A stretch of DNA of 64,000 nt, from NCBI GenBank assembly GCA_001566965.1, contig LSNW01000030.1, forward strand, positions 1-64,000, in the 5' to 3' direction. Source of the DNA: Methylothermaceae bacteria B42. Its GTDB lineage: Bacteria; Pseudomonadota; Gammaproteobacteria; Methylococcales; Methylothermaceae. Under the pieces are notes generated by a model. It saw nothing but the letters and a program-made list of their open reading frames with translations. It ran no database searches and was not told the DNA's origin. A program made the translations under genes and the position numbers. Below, piece by piece: positions 46,971-56,830 of this stretch. The first letter of the stretch is position 1. Every line of letters begins with the position of its first letter.

Positions 46971-47106
46971 CCACCTATCAGTTCCGCAGAGGAGGCGGGG
47001 AAGGGGCTGTGGGCAGCCATGGATGGCCACTCCTGGCCTAAATTCATGGACGTATTTCGGTCCGGCAGCCCCTTCCCCGCCTCCGAAAAAGCAAATTGAT
47101 AGGTGG
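46971..47106. repeat. Dispersed palindromic repeat, copy A
   Basis: 136 bp bounded by CCACCTATCA (46971-46980) and its exact complement (47097-47106). Inside is a perfect 19-bp stem (46991-47009 paired with 47066-47084), GC-rich, enclosing a loop of about 56 bases with ATGGACGTATTTCGGTCCGG. A degenerate sister is at 43894-44031. Form and size suit a non-autonomous mobile element or structured extragenic repeat. Confidence 0.8.
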
Positions 47107-47222
47107 TGAGATTCTGCCGTCAGTTGACCTCATCCCTTAGCTACTCTTAAACTGGCTTGGAATGTTCCAAAGCCATACCCGCAATTGAGAACATCTTTAG
47201 TCAAGACACAGGGGGACGACTG

Positions 47223-48269
47223 ATGAAACTGCCTAAAACAAAATTCGTTTTCCTATGCTATGCATTATTGCTCGTTTCGCCCATCTCAGGCCTAGCAATT
47301 CCTTATTCCGGCGTGACAATATTCGGGGATAGCCTCTCCGATAATGGCAATGTTTCCATACTCTTAGGGGGCGCAACCACTCCGCTTCCCATACCAGGCA
47401 ACGATTTTATCCCCAGCGAGCCCTACAACCGCCCTGCTCCTTTATTAGCCGCCCTCAGTAACGGCCCCATTTGGGCCGAGCACTTGGCCAACAAATTAGG
47501 GCTTGGATTGAAACCCAGCTTGCTGGGGGGTAGTAATTACGCCTTTGGCGGTGCCCGCCTGGCTGGGAACGGCACCGTTCCACCCAGTGTACGGGATCAG
47601 GTAAATACCTTTCTCGGTGCCATTGACGCCACCCCCGGCCCGGATGCGCCAAAAGACTCACTCTATGTCGTGTGGGGAGGCGGCAATGATGCGCGTGACG
47701 CCGTTGCCGCGGTATTGACCACAGGTGATCCTAACGCCGCAGACGGATTTGTAACCGGTTTTATCAACGATTTGACCTGGATTATGGATAGCCTTGCCAG
47801 CGAAGGCGTCCAGCAAGTATTAGTACCGAATATTCCTGACTTAGGGCTAACGCCGGCTATTCAATCCATTGGCTCACAAGCCGCTGCCACCGCAACCAGC
47901 ATTAGCCAGTTATTCAACAACCAAGCAAATAACTTGCTGAAGTCACTGTCTGGCACGCTCGGTCTGGATATTATTGCACTGGATGTATTCGGGTTGATCA
48001 ACCAGGCTGCCGCAAACCCTGCCAAATTTGGCCTGACCAATGTCACTGACGCCTGCGCCGCCGATCCTAACTGTATTGCCGATCCATCCGGCTATTTATT
48101 TTGGGATGGTATCCATCCCACAACCGCCACCCATGCGATTATCGGCGAAGCTGCCTTGCGCGTGTTACCAAAAACGGCAGGGGTGCCCGAACCTGCGACC
48201 TGGTTGCTTTTTCTGATTGGATTGTTTTGCAGCAAAGGCCTTTCAGGCCAGCGCAAGCATTCGGTCTAA
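47223..48269 (+). CDS. SGNH/GDSL esterase-like protein with PEP-CTERM signal
   Basis: A 348-residue secreted protein. Signal peptide (FVFLCYALLLVSPISGLA); the block I motif FGDSLSDNGN holds the nucleophile Ser, GGGNDAR is block III and DGIHPTTATH block V with the Asp-His pair. The C-terminus has VPEPATWLLFLIGLFC plus a basic end: a PEP-CTERM sorting signal, read by exosortase and usually tied to exopolysaccharide production. ATG at 47223 is preceded by GGGGGA. The end overlaps nadA by 27 bp, tail to tail. Confidence 0.88.
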   Translation: MKLPKTKFVFLCYALLLVSPISGLAIPYSGVTIFGDSLSDNGNVSILLGGATTPLPIPGNDFIPSEPYNRPAPLLAALSNGPIWAEHLANKLGLGLKPSLLGGSNYAFGGARLAGNGTVPPSVRDQVNTFLGAIDATPGPDAPKDSLYVVWGGGNDARDAVAAVLTTGDPNAADGFVTGFINDLTWIMDSLASEGVQQVLVPNIPDLGLTPAIQSIGSQAAATATSISQLFNNQANNLLKSLSGTLGLDIIALDVFGLINQAAANPAKFGLTNVTDACAADPNCIADPSGYLFWDGIHPTTATHAIIGEAALRVLPKTAGVPEPATWLLFLIGLFCSKGLSGQRKHSV

Positions 48270-49340
48270 CGCCAATTTGGCAAAGCGGGCATCGTCTTCC
48301 GGCACCTTGATCTGGTTGACGATATTGCCTTGTACCAGATTTTCCAGCACCCAGGCCAAATGTTGGGGATCGGTGCGGAACATGGTAGAGCACATGCATA
48401 CCATGGGGGACATGAAATGTACGTCTACCCCTTTGGGCTTCATTTCCTGGCGTAGGCGGTTCACCAAGTTCAATTCGGTACCTACCAGCCAACGGGCGCC
48501 AGGTTCCGCCTGGCGGACGGTTTTCAAGATGGTTTCCGTGGAACCCAGATAATGGCTTTTTTGACAAACTTCATAGCGGCACTCGGGGTGCGAAATCACT
48601 TTAGTTTCAGGATAACGTTCCAGAAACTGATCGATATGCTCGGGACGGAACATCTGATGGACGGAGCAATAGCCGTGCCACAATATCATTTTGGCGTTTT
48701 GAATCTGCTCTTCAGCCAATCCGCCTAGGGGCTTGCCCGGCTCCCAGACCACCATTTCCTCGAGGGGAATTCCCATTTGCACGCCGGTGTTGCGGCCGAG
48801 ATGTTGGTCCGGGAAGAACAGCACTTTTTCCCGTTGCGCAAAAGCCCAGTCGAGAATCTGGCCCGCATTGCTTGAAGTGCAAACAATTCCGCCGTGACGG
48901 CCGCAAAAGGCCTTCAAATCCGCGGCGGAATTGATATAGGTAATGGGCGTCACCGCTGATTCCACGTCGAGGACGGTTTTAAGTTCCTGCCAACAGTGCG
49001 CTACTTTGGATAGGTTCGCCATATCGGCCATGGAGCAGCCGGCCGCCAAATCCGGCAGTATGGCGATTTGTTCCGGGCGGGACAGGATATCCGCCACCTC
49101 GACCATGAAATGCACGCCGCAGAATACAATGTATTTGGCTTTGGATTGACTCGCTTCCCGGGATAGCTTGAGGGAATCCCCGGTAATATCAGCGTGGCGG
49201 AAAACCTCATCCCGTTGGTAATGATGTCCCAGCACAATCAACTCATCGCCCAACTGCTGTTTTGCGGCGAGGATGCGGGCTTCACAGTCAGAATCATCCA
49301 GTAGTGCATAGTCTTGAATCGCCAACGCTGCTGCTGTCAT
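48243..49340 (-). CDS. nadA: Quinolinate synthase
   Basis: A [4Fe-4S] enzyme that condenses iminoaspartate and dihydroxyacetone phosphate in NAD synthesis. The 365-residue chain has LIVLGHHYQRDEVFRHAD, the cluster Cys in FCGVHFMVE, VCTSSNA and CMCSTMFRTD, and the SHPECRYEV stretch. ATG at 49340 or 49346. The 3' end overlaps the PEP-CTERM gene. Confidence 0.95.
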   Translation of the reverse strand: MTAAALAIQDYALLDDSDCEARILAAKQQLGDELIVLGHHYQRDEVFRHADITGDSLKLSREASQSKAKYIVFCGVHFMVEVADILSRPEQIAILPDLAAGCSMADMANLSKVAHCWQELKTVLDVESAVTPITYINSAADLKAFCGRHGGIVCTSSNAGQILDWAFAQREKVLFFPDQHLGRNTGVQMGIPLEEMVVWEPGKPLGGLAEEQIQNAKMILWHGYCSVHQMFRPEHIDQFLERYPETKVISHPECRYEVCQKSHYLGSTETILKTVRQAEPGARWLVGTELNLVNRLRQEMKPKGVDVHFMSPMVCMCSTMFRTDPQHLAWVLENLVQGNIVNQIKVPEDDARFAKLALDRMLALA

Positions 49341-49355
49341 AACCAAGTACCTAAT

Positions 49356-51158
49356 TTACTCTGTCTTTTCTTTCTGCAACCGCTCTTGAGGCAGCCTGCG
49401 TAATTGCAGCATCAATTCGCGCAATTGCTCCTCGTTCACGCGGGCCGGTGCATCCACCATCGGACACGCCGCGGTTTGGGTTTTGGGGAAGGCCATCACG
49501 TCGCGGATTGTCATCGAACCTGTCATCAGCATGACCAAACGATCCAGCCCAAAGGCAATACCGCCGTGGGGAGGACAGCCGTATTTCAGGGCATTGAGTA
49601 AAAAGCCGAATTTTTCCTCTGCCTCTTCCTCACTGATCCCCAATAACTCAAATACTGCCCGCTGCATTTCCGGGGTGTGAATACGGATGGATCCACCACC
49701 GACTTCAACACCATTCAACACCATGTCATAGGCCCGGGAAACCGCCTTGCCGGGATCTTTTTTTAGTTCTTCAATGGAACAGGCCGGCGCGGTAAAGGGG
49801 TGATGCAGCGCCACCCAGCGCCGCTTTTCTTCATCCCATTCAAACATGGGAAATTCCACGACCCACAGGGGACGCCACATATCTTCCACCAAGCCACGAT
49901 CCACGCCCAACTTGACCCGTAAAGCGCCCAAAGCTTCATTGACAATGCTGGCCTTGTCGGCGCCAAAGAAGATGAGATCACCGGTTTGGGCCTGGGTTCG
50001 TTGCAGGATGCCTTCGATCACTTCATCAGGCAAAAACTTCAAAATAGGGGATTGCAGCCCTTCCCTGCCCTGCCCGACATCGTTGACTTTGATATAGGCC
50101 AGGCCCTTGGCGCCATAAGTGCTGACAAATTGGGTCAGATCGTCAATTTCCTTACGGCTAAGATCCCCTCCCTGAGGCAGCCTCAACGCCGCTACCCGGC
50201 CTTTGGGATCGTTGGCGGGACCCGAAAAAACCTTGAATTCCACCGCCTTCATCAAATCAGCGACATCCACCAGCTCCAGAGGGATGCGTAAATCCGGTTT
50301 ATCGCTTCCGAAACGGCGGATAGCTTCCTCGTAGGTTAACTGGGGAAAAGGATTGGGCAAATCCACCTGTAATACTTGTTCGAACAATTCACGGATCATG
50401 GCCTCCATGAGGGCCATGATTTCGTGTTCATCCATGAATGAGGTTTCGATATCCAATTGGGTGAATTCCGGTTGCCGGTCGGCGCGCAGGTCTTCATCCC
50501 GGAAACAACGCACAATTTGGTAGTAACGGTCGAAACCGGCAATCATCAACAGCTGTTTATAAAGCTGAGGCGACTGAGGCAAGGCGTAAAAGGCATGGGG
50601 ATGGGTCCGGCTCGGCACCAAATAATCCCGTGCGCCTTCCGGGGTTGCCTTGGTCAGGAATGGGGTTTCAATTTCATAAAAACCATGTTCATCAAGGAAA
50701 TTCCTCAGCACCCGAACAATATCCCGCCTTAGCCGCAACTTGGCTTGCATTTCCGGACGGCGCAAATCCAAATAGCGATAGCGCAAACGGACTTCTTCGC
50801 TGACTGGCACCTCGCTATCCAACGGAAAAGGCGGGGTTTCCGCCCGGTTCAAAATTTCCAGGCTGGATGCCAGCACTTCAATCTGACCAGTAGGAAGATT
50901 GGGGTTTTCCGTACCCTCGGGGCGCCGGCGAACCTTGCCGTGAACCTTGATCACATATTCACTGCGAACCTGTTCAGCGGTAGCGAATGCATCGGGGGTG
51001 TCGGGATCGACCACGACTTGCACCACCCCTTCGCGGTCACGCAGGTCAATGAATATCACACCGCCATGATCGCGTCTGCGGTGGACCCAGCCGCAGATAT
51101 CCACCTCTTGATCAATATGGCTTTCGTTTAATTCTCCGCACCTATGGGTTCGCATCAT
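49356..51158 (-). CDS. aspS: Aspartyl-tRNA synthetase, probably non-discriminating
   Basis: A 600-residue class II synthetase. Motif 2 is [18 protein letters not shown] and motif 3 [13 protein letters not shown]. In the anticodon-binding part His31 (RRRDHGG) and Gly82 (RRRPEGT) match the residues known to let the Pseudomonas aeruginosa enzyme charge tRNA-Asn as well as tRNA-Asp; the E. coli enzyme has Leu and Lys. Such a cell would need GatCAB, which is outside this window. Confidence 0.95.
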   Translation of the reverse strand: MMRTHRCGELNESHIDQEVDICGWVHRRRDHGGVIFIDLRDREGVVQVVVDPDTPDAFATAEQVRSEYVIKVHGKVRRRPEGTENPNLPTGQIEVLASSLEILNRAETPPFPLDSEVPVSEEVRLRYRYLDLRRPEMQAKLRLRRDIVRVLRNFLDEHGFYEIETPFLTKATPEGARDYLVPSRTHPHAFYALPQSPQLYKQLLMIAGFDRYYQIVRCFRDEDLRADRQPEFTQLDIETSFMDEHEIMALMEAMIRELFEQVLQVDLPNPFPQLTYEEAIRRFGSDKPDLRIPLELVDVADLMKAVEFKVFSGPANDPKGRVAALRLPQGGDLSRKEIDDLTQFVSTYGAKGLAYIKVNDVGQGREGLQSPILKFLPDEVIEGILQRTQAQTGDLIFFGADKASIVNEALGALRVKLGVDRGLVEDMWRPLWVVEFPMFEWDEEKRRWVALHHPFTAPACSIEELKKDPGKAVSRAYDMVLNGVEVGGGSIRIHTPEMQRAVFELLGISEEEAEEKFGFLLNALKYGCPPHGGIAFGLDRLVMLMTGSMTIRDVMAFPKTQTAACPMVDAPARVNEEQLRELMLQLRRLPQERLQKEKTE

Positions 51159-51234
51159 AATTCGTCTCTGTATCCCTGATAGTAAAGGGTGGGAATATTA
51201 CCGGCCAATACCCCTTGGATGCAAGCCGGCTCCT

Positions 51235-51528
51235 TCAGCCAGTAGCTGTTTTCTTTTCGGTAGAAGTACTGGATTTGCTTGATTTTTCGGATGTCGATTT
51301 CGAACTCCCCTTGCTGTCACCTGCCAAATTGCGTTTCTTCTCATTACTTTTCTTGAAATCCGTTTCATACCAACCGCTTCCTTTTAGGCGGAACCCGGCT
51401 GCAGATACTTTTTTCTGCAAGGCTTCATGATGGCATTTCGGGCATTCAGTCAAAGGCGGGTCACTGATTTTTTGTAGTGCTTCCAGTTCATGTCCACAAG
51501 ACTGACATTGATATTCGTAGATTGGCAT
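51235..51528 (-). CDS. FmdB family zinc-ribbon protein
   Basis: A 97-residue protein: MPIYEYQCQSCGHELEALQ and ECPKCHHEALQKK give a CxxC...CxxC zinc ribbon, followed by GFRLKGSGWYETDFK and a low-complexity Ser/Lys tail. FmdB-type proteins are regulatory or of unknown function. Often next to aspS in gammaproteobacteria. Confidence 0.9.
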   Translation of the reverse strand: MPIYEYQCQSCGHELEALQKISDPPLTECPKCHHEALQKKVSAAGFRLKGSGWYETDFKKSNEKKRNLAGDSKGSSKSTSEKSSKSSTSTEKKTATG

Positions 51529-51826
51529 GCCTCACCTCTTCGTAAATCACCAGTAATTCAAACAGTTATAGAATACACCCAATAAATAGGGACGATAACG
51601 CGGCTTTTCAAGTTCCCAGTAATGCTGCATCATGATGCCTATTAGGGCACCCATAAAAATTAGAGATGCCCTTGCCGGATAGGGAAACCCGGCCATTTTC
51701 AATCACCTAAGTGATTGAAGCCGAAGCAAACCTTAAAACTGCGTTTTTCGGTTTGCTTGGAGAAAAATCGCCTGGATGGCAATTTTTCGAGATCCCCTAT
51801 ATCCAAGCCAAGGGAGCAGTTTTTTC
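51529..51826. other. Intergenic stretch before pyrC
   Basis: No gene. A 9-bp hairpin TTCAATCAC-CTAA-GTGATTGAA (51698-51706 and 51711-51719) stands about 110 bp upstream of pyrC; its role is unclear. Confidence 0.4.
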
Positions 51827-52855
51827 ATGGATTTTCTAATTATACGCCGACCAGACGATTGGCACCTGCATCTTCGCGATGGGGCAATAATGAAACACGT
51901 CGTCAAATACAGCGCCGAGCAATTTGGCCGGGCTTTGATTATGCCCAACCTGCGCCCTCCTATTACCCGCGTAGCCCAAGCGCTTGAATACCGAGACAGG
52001 ATCATCCAGGCATTACCAGAAAATAGCAGTTTTCAGCCTTTTATGTCTTTATATCTGACCGACTCCACGCCAACCACTGAAGTCATTGCGGCTGCGGAAA
52101 ATCCTTTTATTTTGGGTTTTAAACTCTACCCTTCTGGGGCAACGACCAATTCCGAGGATGGCGTCACCAACATCGAAAAAATCTATCCTGTGTTAGAAAC
52201 CATGGAACGTCATGATTTGGTCTTGCAAGTCCATGGCGAAGCCACCGATCCTGAGGTGGATATTTTTGACCGGGAAAGGGTTTTTATCGAACGGGAGCTG
52301 ATACCTTTAATCGAACGCTTCCCGGCTCTGAGAATCGTTCTTGAGCACGTTACCACCCGGGAAGGAGTGGATTTTGTCCGCGCCTGCCCTGACAACATCG
52401 CCGCCACCATCACCGCCCATCATTTGCTCTACAACCGTAACCACTTATTGGCGGGTGGTGTCCGCCCCCATTATTATTGCCTGCCAGTATTAAAGCGGGA
52501 AACTCACCGGCAGGCCCTATTGCTGGCAGCTACTTCCGGCAACCCGAAATTTTTTCTTGGCACCGATAGTGCTCCCCACCCCAGAGGCATCAAAGAATCC
52601 GCCTGCGGCTGCGCAGGTTGTTTTACCGCCCCAGCCGCTTTGGCGATGTATGCCCAGGCATTCGACTCCCAAGACGCGTTACCCATGCTGGAAGATTTCG
52701 CCAGCAACTTTGGCGCCGATTTTTATCGCCTGCCAAAAAACCAAGCATTGATTACCCTACAACGGCATCCTTGGAAACTACCGGATGTGTTGCTGTTCAA
52801 TGATTCAGAAATCGTTCCGCTCAAAGCCGGAGAGACTATTCCTTGGAAATTTTGA
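51827..52855 (+). CDS. pyrC: Dihydroorotase
   Basis: Third step of pyrimidine synthesis. The 342-residue class II enzyme starts at ATG 51827 (MDFLIIRRPDDWHLHLRDGA), where the HLHLRD motif supplies two zinc ligands; LGFKLYPSGATTNS contains the carboxylated Lys, HGE and EHVTTREG further His ligands, and FFLGTDSAPH the catalytic Asp. A longer reading from 51776 lacks family support; AAGGGAG lies 10-14 bases before 51827. Confidence 0.96.
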   Translation: MDFLIIRRPDDWHLHLRDGAIMKHVVKYSAEQFGRALIMPNLRPPITRVAQALEYRDRIIQALPENSSFQPFMSLYLTDSTPTTEVIAAAENPFILGFKLYPSGATTNSEDGVTNIEKIYPVLETMERHDLVLQVHGEATDPEVDIFDRERVFIERELIPLIERFPALRIVLEHVTTREGVDFVRACPDNIAATITAHHLLYNRNHLLAGGVRPHYYCLPVLKRETHRQALLLAATSGNPKFFLGTDSAPHPRGIKESACGCAGCFTAPAALAMYAQAFDSQDALPMLEDFASNFGADFYRLPKNQALITLQRHPWKLPDVLLFNDSEIVPLKAGETIPWKF

Positions 52856-52858
52856 GGG

Positions 52859-53605
52859 TTATAAATCTGCTTCCTCGCCGTCTTCAAGAAGCTCCTTCTC
52901 GAATTCTTCAAAGTCGTCCTCAATCGGAGGCTCTCCGTCGTAGATCAGATATTCGCGGCGCTGAAGATAGGCGTTGCGAATAAACTCATAGCGATCCAAT
53001 GCCGCCTCATCCAGAATTTCAGAAGCGCTCAACAAATCCGCCCGCATGTCGATAGTTTTAACACCATACAAGGCTATTCTGGCCGGGAAAACAGTGTAGG
53101 AAATCGGATTCATAAACCCATCGGCAACACTCCCCACAGCATCCCTGGGGGTACTGGGGCCCATAAAAGGCAACACCAGATAAAATCCTTCGGGCACACC
53201 CCACACCGCCAGAGTCTGACCAAAGTCCTCATGATGCTTTTCCAGACCAATCTTGCTGGCGACATCTACAAGACCCCCAACACCCACGGTAGTATTCACA
53301 AGAAAACGGGCGGCATCTTGGCCACTGTGCTTCAACTTAAACTGCAACAAATCATTAACCGTGACGGCAATATCTCCCATATTGCTAAAGAAATTAGTTA
53401 TCCCCTGGTCAACAAAGGCGGGCGTCATCCATTGGTATCCTTTGGCGACCGGCTTCATCACATAATCATCCATGGTGTCATTGAATTTTTGCATCCCCCG
53501 GTTGAAGGGCTCCAATGGGTCCCGCGGATCTCCATTAGAAGCACAACCGGTCAATACAAACAGCACCATTATCATCACGGGGGAAAGTAAGCTTTTCGTT
53601 GTCAT
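52859..53605 (-). CDS. mlaA: MlaA/VacJ lipoprotein
   Basis: Outer-membrane lipoprotein of the Mla system, which removes misplaced phospholipids from the outer leaflet. The 248-residue chain has the lipobox VLTGC, then DPLEPFNRGMQKFND, FVDQGITNFFSNMGDI and MGPSTPRDAVG, all family signatures. The C-terminus is acidic. The other mla genes are not nearby. Confidence 0.93.
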   Translation of the reverse strand: MTTKSLLSPVMIMVLFVLTGCASNGDPRDPLEPFNRGMQKFNDTMDDYVMKPVAKGYQWMTPAFVDQGITNFFSNMGDIAVTVNDLLQFKLKHSGQDAARFLVNTTVGVGGLVDVASKIGLEKHHEDFGQTLAVWGVPEGFYLVLPFMGPSTPRDAVGSVADGFMNPISYTVFPARIALYGVKTIDMRADLLSASEILDEAALDRYEFIRNAYLQRREYLIYDGEPPIEDDFEEFEKELLEDGEEADL

Positions 53606-53820
53606 CGCTTTATTCTGCATGTTGTTCTTAACTGTAAATCATGTTTCCGAGATAATTCCTTCGGTTTGCCAAAAAAATACAAATTAGCGAGCACTTTATG
53701 TCTTGCTGCTAGTCAAATTTAGATTCTAAAACCTATCTTCGCTAAACATAACATAACCCTCTATCGGCTTCGAGCCCCATTTAAGCTATACTGATTCCTT
53801 TTTTCAATTTGTTACCTTCA

Positions 53821-54447
53821 ATGAGCGCTGGAAAACCAAGACTGGCTCAAAGATTCAGAGGATACCTTCCAGTTATCGTCGATATTGAATCGGCGGGATT
53901 CGACCCGAAAAAACATGCGCTTTTGGAAATTGCCGCAGTCATCCCTGCAATCGATGAGGCAGGGCAATTTTATATTGAGGAAGTTCATTCGGCCCACGTC
54001 AATCCTTTTCCCGGCGCGGAACTGGATCCATCAGCCCTGGAGTTCAATGGCATCGATCCGCATCATCCACTCCGCATTGCCATGGAAGAAAAGGAAGCCC
54101 TGCAAAAAATTTTCCAGCCCGTTAGGGCCGCGGTAAAAAAACAAGGTTGCACCCGCGCCATCCTCGTGGGACATAATCCGGCGTTTGATTTGGGATTTTT
54201 GAACGCCGCTGTGGAACGCACTGGCATAAAACGTAACCCCTTTCACCCATTCAGCTCTTTCGACACTGCCACGCTGGCTGGGCTTGTCTATGGTCAAACC
54301 GTGCTCGCCAAGGCTATCAAAGCAGCAGGCATCGAGTGGGACAATCAGCAAGCCCACTCTGCCCGCTACGACGCGGAAAAAACCGCGGAACTGTTTTGCA
54401 TTATCGTCAATCGTTGGGAAGCCCTGAATCGGACTTCAACCTCATAG
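53821..54447 (+). CDS. rnt: Ribonuclease T
   Basis: A 3'-5' exoribonuclease that trims tRNA and other stable RNA ends. The DEDDh residues are visible in [23 protein letters not shown] and [14 protein letters not shown] (His and Asp). From ATG 53821 the product has 208 residues. Convergent with grxD, with a small 54447-54456 gap. Confidence 0.93.
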   Translation: MSAGKPRLAQRFRGYLPVIVDIESAGFDPKKHALLEIAAVIPAIDEAGQFYIEEVHSAHVNPFPGAELDPSALEFNGIDPHHPLRIAMEEKEALQKIFQPVRAAVKKQGCTRAILVGHNPAFDLGFLNAAVERTGIKRNPFHPFSSFDTATLAGLVYGQTVLAKAIKAAGIEWDNQQAHSARYDAEKTAELFCIIVNRWEALNRTSTS

Positions 54448-54455
54448 GTTAAAGC

Positions 54456-54782
54456 CTATTCTTCCTCGGTAGCCGTGGCTTGTTCCAGCATTTTCTGCAA
54501 CTCGCCGCTTTGATAAAGCTGCATCACAATGTCGCAACCGCCAACCAACTCGCCCTTAATATACAGTTGAGGGTAAGTGGGCCAATTGGAATATTCCTTG
54601 AGCGCTTCGCGCAATTCGGGATCTTCCAAAATATTGACGTAGGCGTATCTAGCGCCGCAAGCATTGAGGATCTCCACCACACGGCCGGAAAATCCACATT
54701 GAGGGAAATCCGGGGTACCTTTCATATATAAAAGTATAGGGTTTTCCTTCAACTGCTGTTTAATTCTTTCCTGCACATTCAT
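54456..54782 (-). CDS. grxD: Monothiol glutaredoxin Grx4
   Basis: A 108-residue glutaredoxin with the CGFS active site (MKGTPDFPQCGFSG) that carries [2Fe-2S] clusters between assembly and target proteins. WPTYPQLYIKGELVGGCDIV gives the glutathione-binding TVP-like and GG motifs. Confidence 0.95.
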   Translation of the reverse strand: MNVQERIKQQLKENPILLYMKGTPDFPQCGFSGRVVEILNACGARYAYVNILEDPELREALKEYSNWPTYPQLYIKGELVGGCDIVMQLYQSGELQKMLEQATATEEE

Positions 54783-54847
54783 ATCTGTATTTCCTTAGGA
54801 TTAGTAATAACAAAAACCCAGTGATTTTATCAGCTTTTAACCCGAGA

Positions 54848-55318
54848 TCAATTCATTGCTTTGATCAGCGTTTTCAATTGTTCCAGGATAGCCTGGCCAC
54901 GCTCGCTTTCCGCTTTTAATTCGATTCGGCGTCCTTGATCCTGACATTCAATTCGGATAATCAAATCCGCGGGCGGCAAAAATCCGCGTCCTTTCTCCGG
55001 CCATTCCACAAAACACACGCTTTCTTTTTGCAGATAATCCCGAAACCCTATCCACTCTAATTCTTCCGGATCTTGCAGCCGGTAAAGATCAAAATGGGCC
55101 ACTTTCATTGAGGGTGTCACATAAGTTTCCACCAAAGTATAGGTGGGGCTTTTAATCCTGCCGGAAACGCCGGCTTCCTGCAGAAAACCGCGTACCAAAG
55201 TGGTTTTGCCTGTGCCCAGTTGCCCTTCCAGATAGATCACCACCTCCGGCACCATAGCACGATATAAACGGGCACCAAAAGCTTCCGTGGCCTCGGCATC
55301 GGCTAAAAACAGCACCAT
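54848..55318 (-). CDS. tsaE: tRNA threonylcarbamoyladenosine biosynthesis ATPase TsaE
   Basis: A 156-residue ATPase needed for the t6A modification at position 37 of ANN-decoding tRNAs. Walker A is EGQLGTGKTTLVRGFL, with SPTYTLVETY (switch) and HFDLYRLQDPEELEWIGFRDYL following. It starts 12 bp after nnr, a very common pair. Confidence 0.95.
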   Translation of the reverse strand: MVLFLADAEATEAFGARLYRAMVPEVVIYLEGQLGTGKTTLVRGFLQEAGVSGRIKSPTYTLVETYVTPSMKVAHFDLYRLQDPEELEWIGFRDYLQKESVCFVEWPEKGRGFLPPADLIIRIECQDQGRRIELKAESERGQAILEQLKTLIKAMN

Positions 55319-55330
55319 CGTAGTCTGCGC

Positions 55331-56830
55331 TTAAGCCTTTTCCACATTGACCAGATGCCGCAGCCAAGGCAGCAAGTCGCTCGCCAACATGCCTCTTTCC
55401 CCCGCTTCCGCGGCTTTATCACCTGCGGTTCCATGCAGGCTCACCCCCATCCGCGCAGCATCAGACAAACTCAAACCTTGGGCAATCAGGCCCGCAATGA
55501 TGCCAGTTAAGATATCGCCCATCCCCCCCGAAGCCATGCCAGGGTTTCCCGCCGTACAAATAGTGCAAGGTTGGTTCTTCTCTCCAATAAGGGTTCCAGT
55601 CCCCTTCAAGACACAAACGCCGTGAAATTTTTCTAGTAACGCCTGCAACGCGGCAAAGCGATCCGCCTGAATTTCAGAACTTGTACATCCCAGCAACCGC
55701 GCCGCTTCCCCGGGATGGGGCGTTATAATCCAGTTTTCCCGGAATTTAGGACTTTGGGCCAATAAATTCAGGGCATCTGCATCCATGACCATGGGCAAGC
55801 CGCTATCACAAATGGGTTGCAACATACTCCGGGCCCAACCAGATTGTCCCAGTCCAGGACCAATCGCCACCACTGTGGCACGCCCCAAAAGCGCTTGCAG
55901 TTCAGTGGTGGTTTCCACGCCGTGACACATCAGTTCCGGCCGGGTTGCATTCAGATGCGCCGCATGCGCCCCCCGCGAAGCAATGCTGACCAACCCGGCG
56001 CCAACCCGGGCCGCAGCCTCGGCTGCCATTCTCACGGCCCCGGTAAACCCTGTATCTCCGCCAATGATTAACACATGGCCGAAATGCCCTTTATGGGCAG
56101 TTTTTGGGCGGGGAGGCAGTAGATTTATATATCGGCTTTGCAAATAAGCAGCAGGGACCTGGTATTTCAGCACCTCTTCCGGCACCGCCAAATCGGAATA
56201 GTAAATCCGTCCGCAAACTTCTGGTCCATCGCCGGTAAATAGCCCTTGTTTCAATCCGATAAAAGTAACCGTTGCATCCGCCTTGACCGCTTTCCCCATT
56301 GCCACGCCGCTATTGGCATGCAAACCAGAAGGGATATCAACCGCCACAACCCCGCCATTAAAGCCATTGATCATTGCGATGGTTTGGGCATAGACACCTG
56401 ACACCTCCCGGTCCAACCCGGTCCCCAGCAAGGCATCCACAACTATATCAAAATCCTCCAATCTTGAAGGCACCCCCTCTGACACCCGCCCACCGGCCTG
56501 ACGGTAGGCTTCGCAGGCTACAAGGGCATCCCCTTTTAAGCCCTCCGGGGAGCTTAAGGAAAACACCTGGACTTGGAATTTTGCATCCAGGGCAAGTCGG
56601 GCGACAACATAACCATCTCCCCCATTGTTTCCACTGCCGCAGAGAACCGCAATCTTCCTGGCGTCGGGCCACCTATCCTGAATCACCTGAAAAACTGCCC
56701 ACCCTGCCCGTTGCATTAACACATAACCTGGGATACCAAGGTCTTCGATGGCATAACGATCCATCGCTCGTACTTGTTCGGCCAAAAATAGCGTCCGGGG
56801 TAATTCAGTCGTCACTATGGAATGAAACAT
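55331..56830 (-). CDS. nnr: Bifunctional NAD(P)H-hydrate repair enzyme Nnr
   Basis: Repairs hydrated NAD(P)H: the N-terminal epimerase domain (YjeF_N; GSGNNGGDGYVVARL) and the C-terminal ADP-dependent dehydratase (GPGLGQSGWAR, ITPHPGEAARLL, KGTGTLIG, GNPGMASGGMGDILTG). About 499 residues. I prefer ATG 56830, which has AAGGAGA eight bases upstream, over ATG 56851, whose first codons contain that site. Confidence 0.94.
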   Translation of the reverse strand: MFHSIVTTELPRTLFLAEQVRAMDRYAIEDLGIPGYVLMQRAGWAVFQVIQDRWPDARKIAVLCGSGNNGGDGYVVARLALDAKFQVQVFSLSSPEGLKGDALVACEAYRQAGGRVSEGVPSRLEDFDIVVDALLGTGLDREVSGVYAQTIAMINGFNGGVVAVDIPSGLHANSGVAMGKAVKADATVTFIGLKQGLFTGDGPEVCGRIYYSDLAVPEEVLKYQVPAAYLQSRYINLLPPRPKTAHKGHFGHVLIIGGDTGFTGAVRMAAEAAARVGAGLVSIASRGAHAAHLNATRPELMCHGVETTTELQALLGRATVVAIGPGLGQSGWARSMLQPICDSGLPMVMDADALNLLAQSPKFRENWIITPHPGEAARLLGCTSSEIQADRFAALQALLEKFHGVCVLKGTGTLIGEKNQPCTICTAGNPGMASGGMGDILTGIIAGLIAQGLSLSDAARMGVSLHGTAGDKAAEAGERGMLASDLLPWLRHLVNVEKA

